NCBI GenBank assembly: GCA_024228355.1
Contig: JAAETN010000759.1
Location: 1 to 35,098, forward strand
Length of the DNA: 35,098 nucleotides
Reading direction: 5' to 3'
Origin: Maribacter sp.
GTDB taxonomy: Bacteria; Bacteroidota; Bacteroidia; Flavobacteriales; Flavobacteriaceae
In this document: in pieces, positions 34,581-35,098 of the stretch
Position numbering within the stretch: the first letter of the stretch is position 1
Layout of the letters: each line of letters starts with the position of its first letter
The notes under the pieces: model-generated
Database searches by the model: none
Seen by the model: the letters and a program-made list of their open reading frames with translations, nothing else
What the model was told of the DNA's origin: nothing
Made by a program: the position numbers and the translations under genes

Positions 34581-34650
34581 ATGAGGAAAGATTTGTCTGA
34601 TTGCAACCTCGTATACCGATTTTGTCGGTTTAAAAAATGCTAAAGCAGTA
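34581..34650 (+). promoter_or_regulatory. SAM-II-type riboswitch aptamer upstream of metK
   Basis: Conserved SAM-II pieces appear in order: P1 strand GAGG (34583-34586), GATTTG (34590-34595), TTGCA (34601-34605), P1 return CCTC (34607-34610), an A-rich stretch, then GCTAAAGC (34639-34646). CTG (34597-34599) can pair with CAG (34646-34648) to form the pseudoknot with the GC/GC pairs. A 5-bp hairpin (34615-34619 with 34625-34629) is inserted in the connecting loop. SAM-II elements bind S-adenosylmethionine and usually lower translation of methionine/SAM genes, consistent with metK 75 bp downstream. Confidence 0.8.
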
Positions 34651-34652
34651 AC

Positions 34653-34706
34653 TACTGAATTTCTTCGGTATTTTCGCTTCGATTGCAATCAATTTGATCT
34701 TTCCTC
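34653..34706 (+). promoter_or_regulatory. Expression platform of the metK riboswitch
   Basis: A 7-bp hairpin (34653-34659 with 34664-34670) is followed by two segments complementary to the aptamer 5' half: TTGCAATC (34683-34690) to 34599-34606, and ATCTTTCCTC (34697-34706) to 34583-34592. This helix cannot coexist with P1 and the pseudoknot. It ends 17 nt before the metK ATG. Confidence 0.7.
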
Positions 34707-34723
34707 CTACAAATTAAGTGAAA

Positions 34724-35098
34724 ATGGCATATTTATTTACCTCAGAATCTGTTAGTGAAGGGCATCCTGACAAAGTGGCCGATCAAATTAGTGATGCTTT
34801 ATTGGATAGTTTTCTGGCTTTTGATCCAGAAAGTAAAGTGGCCTGCGAGACCTTAGTAACTACAGGACAAGTGGTTTTGGCCGGTGAAGTGAAAAGTCAT
34901 ACCTATTTGGACGTCCAGAATATTGCAAGAAGTATTATCAATAAAATTGGTTATACGAAAGGGGAGTACCAGTTCAGCGGTGATTCATGTGGCGTAATTT
35001 CATTGATTCACGAACAGTCCCAAGATATTAATCAAGGTGTAGACAGAGGTTCAAAGGAAGAACAAGGAGCAGGTGATCAAGGAATGATGTTCGGATAC
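34724..35098 (+). CDS. metK: S-adenosylmethionine synthetase, N-terminal part
   Basis: First 125 codons; the gene runs off the right edge (full length is usually 380-430 aa). It makes SAM from methionine and ATP. Visible motifs: [20 protein letters not shown] (ATP/Mg-binding His and Asp), [13 protein letters not shown], and [11 protein letters not shown], which contains the conserved methionine-binding GAGDQG hexapeptide. The ATG at 34724 gives the standard N-terminus MAYLFTSE. It is preceded by the SAM-II-type riboswitch, so feedback control by its product is expected. Confidence 0.95.
   Translation, partial: MAYLFTSESVSEGHPDKVADQISDALLDSFLAFDPESKVACETLVTTGQVVLAGEVKSHTYLDVQNIARSIINKIGYTKGEYQFSGDSCGVISLIHEQSQDINQGVDRGSKEEQGAGDQGMMFGY

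Noticed and set aside
1-35098. CRISPR array, prophage, IS element, toxin-antitoxin or restriction system
   Set aside because: No spaced direct repeats, transposase, integrase, methylase or antitoxin-like genes were found; the window is mainly core metabolism.

Overview
The window looks like a chromosomal segment of a marine-type member of the Flavobacteriaceae (Bacteroidota). Evidence: a GldJ gliding lipoprotein and the PorV component of the type IX secretion system, AT-rich intergenic DNA with TAnnTTTG -7 boxes (the Bacteroidota promoter form) and little sign of Shine-Dalgarno sequences, a PafA-type alkaline phosphatase, a DUF5686 outer-membrane protein, and pyruvate dehydrogenase genes split in the flavobacterial manner. 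No insertion sequence, prophage, integrase, CRISPR array, rRNA or tRNA was seen. Gene content is mostly core, and no new multi-gene system is evident. The more interesting signals are regulatory.

Layout. 1-6.8 kb: gldJ (minus strand) is divergent from porV, cdd and a pdhA-pdhC pair; porU, which I would expect between gldJ and porV, is absent. 6.8-12.2 kb: an M28 peptidase lipoprotein with an SDR, a DUF2892 membrane protein, two exported alpha/beta hydrolases, a GIY-YIG protein and a Crp/Fnr-type regulator. 12.4-15.5 kb: a compact sprT-like/manC/DUF389 operon converging on an mlaE-mlaF-like ABC pair (15.5-17.0 kb). 17.1-19.6 kb: pafA-murI. 19.6-24.3 kb: folate/thymidylate and nucleoside genes (2TM protein-folA, CBM48 protein, thyA, bifunctional nuclease-nupC). 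24.4-27.3 kb: etfB-etfA, divergent from pdhB. 27.4-33.0 kb: DUF5686 protein, soluble pyrophosphatase, membrane pyrophosphatase. 33.1-34.4 kb: deoxynucleoside kinase-pepE. 34.4 kb-end: a SAM-II-like riboswitch and the first 125 codons of metK.

How it fits together. PdhA/PdhC (with PdhB 21 kb away) make acetyl-CoA, ETF carries electrons from acyl-CoA dehydrogenases, and two pyrophosphatases drive biosynthesis, the membrane one also pumping ions. Cdd, NupC, ThyA, FolA and the dNK serve pyrimidine salvage and dTMP synthesis. GldJ and PorV belong to gliding and type IX secretion.

Best leads: (1) the metK leader, where a SAM-II-type aptamer is followed by a segment complementary to its 5' half (10 bp + 8 bp), giving a mutually exclusive fold; (2) a perfect 18-bp palindrome over the -33 region of etfBA; (3) two Crp/Fnr-type palindromes, before the DUF2892 gene and before the stand-alone CBM48 gene, the latter centred near -41.5; (4) the missing porU.
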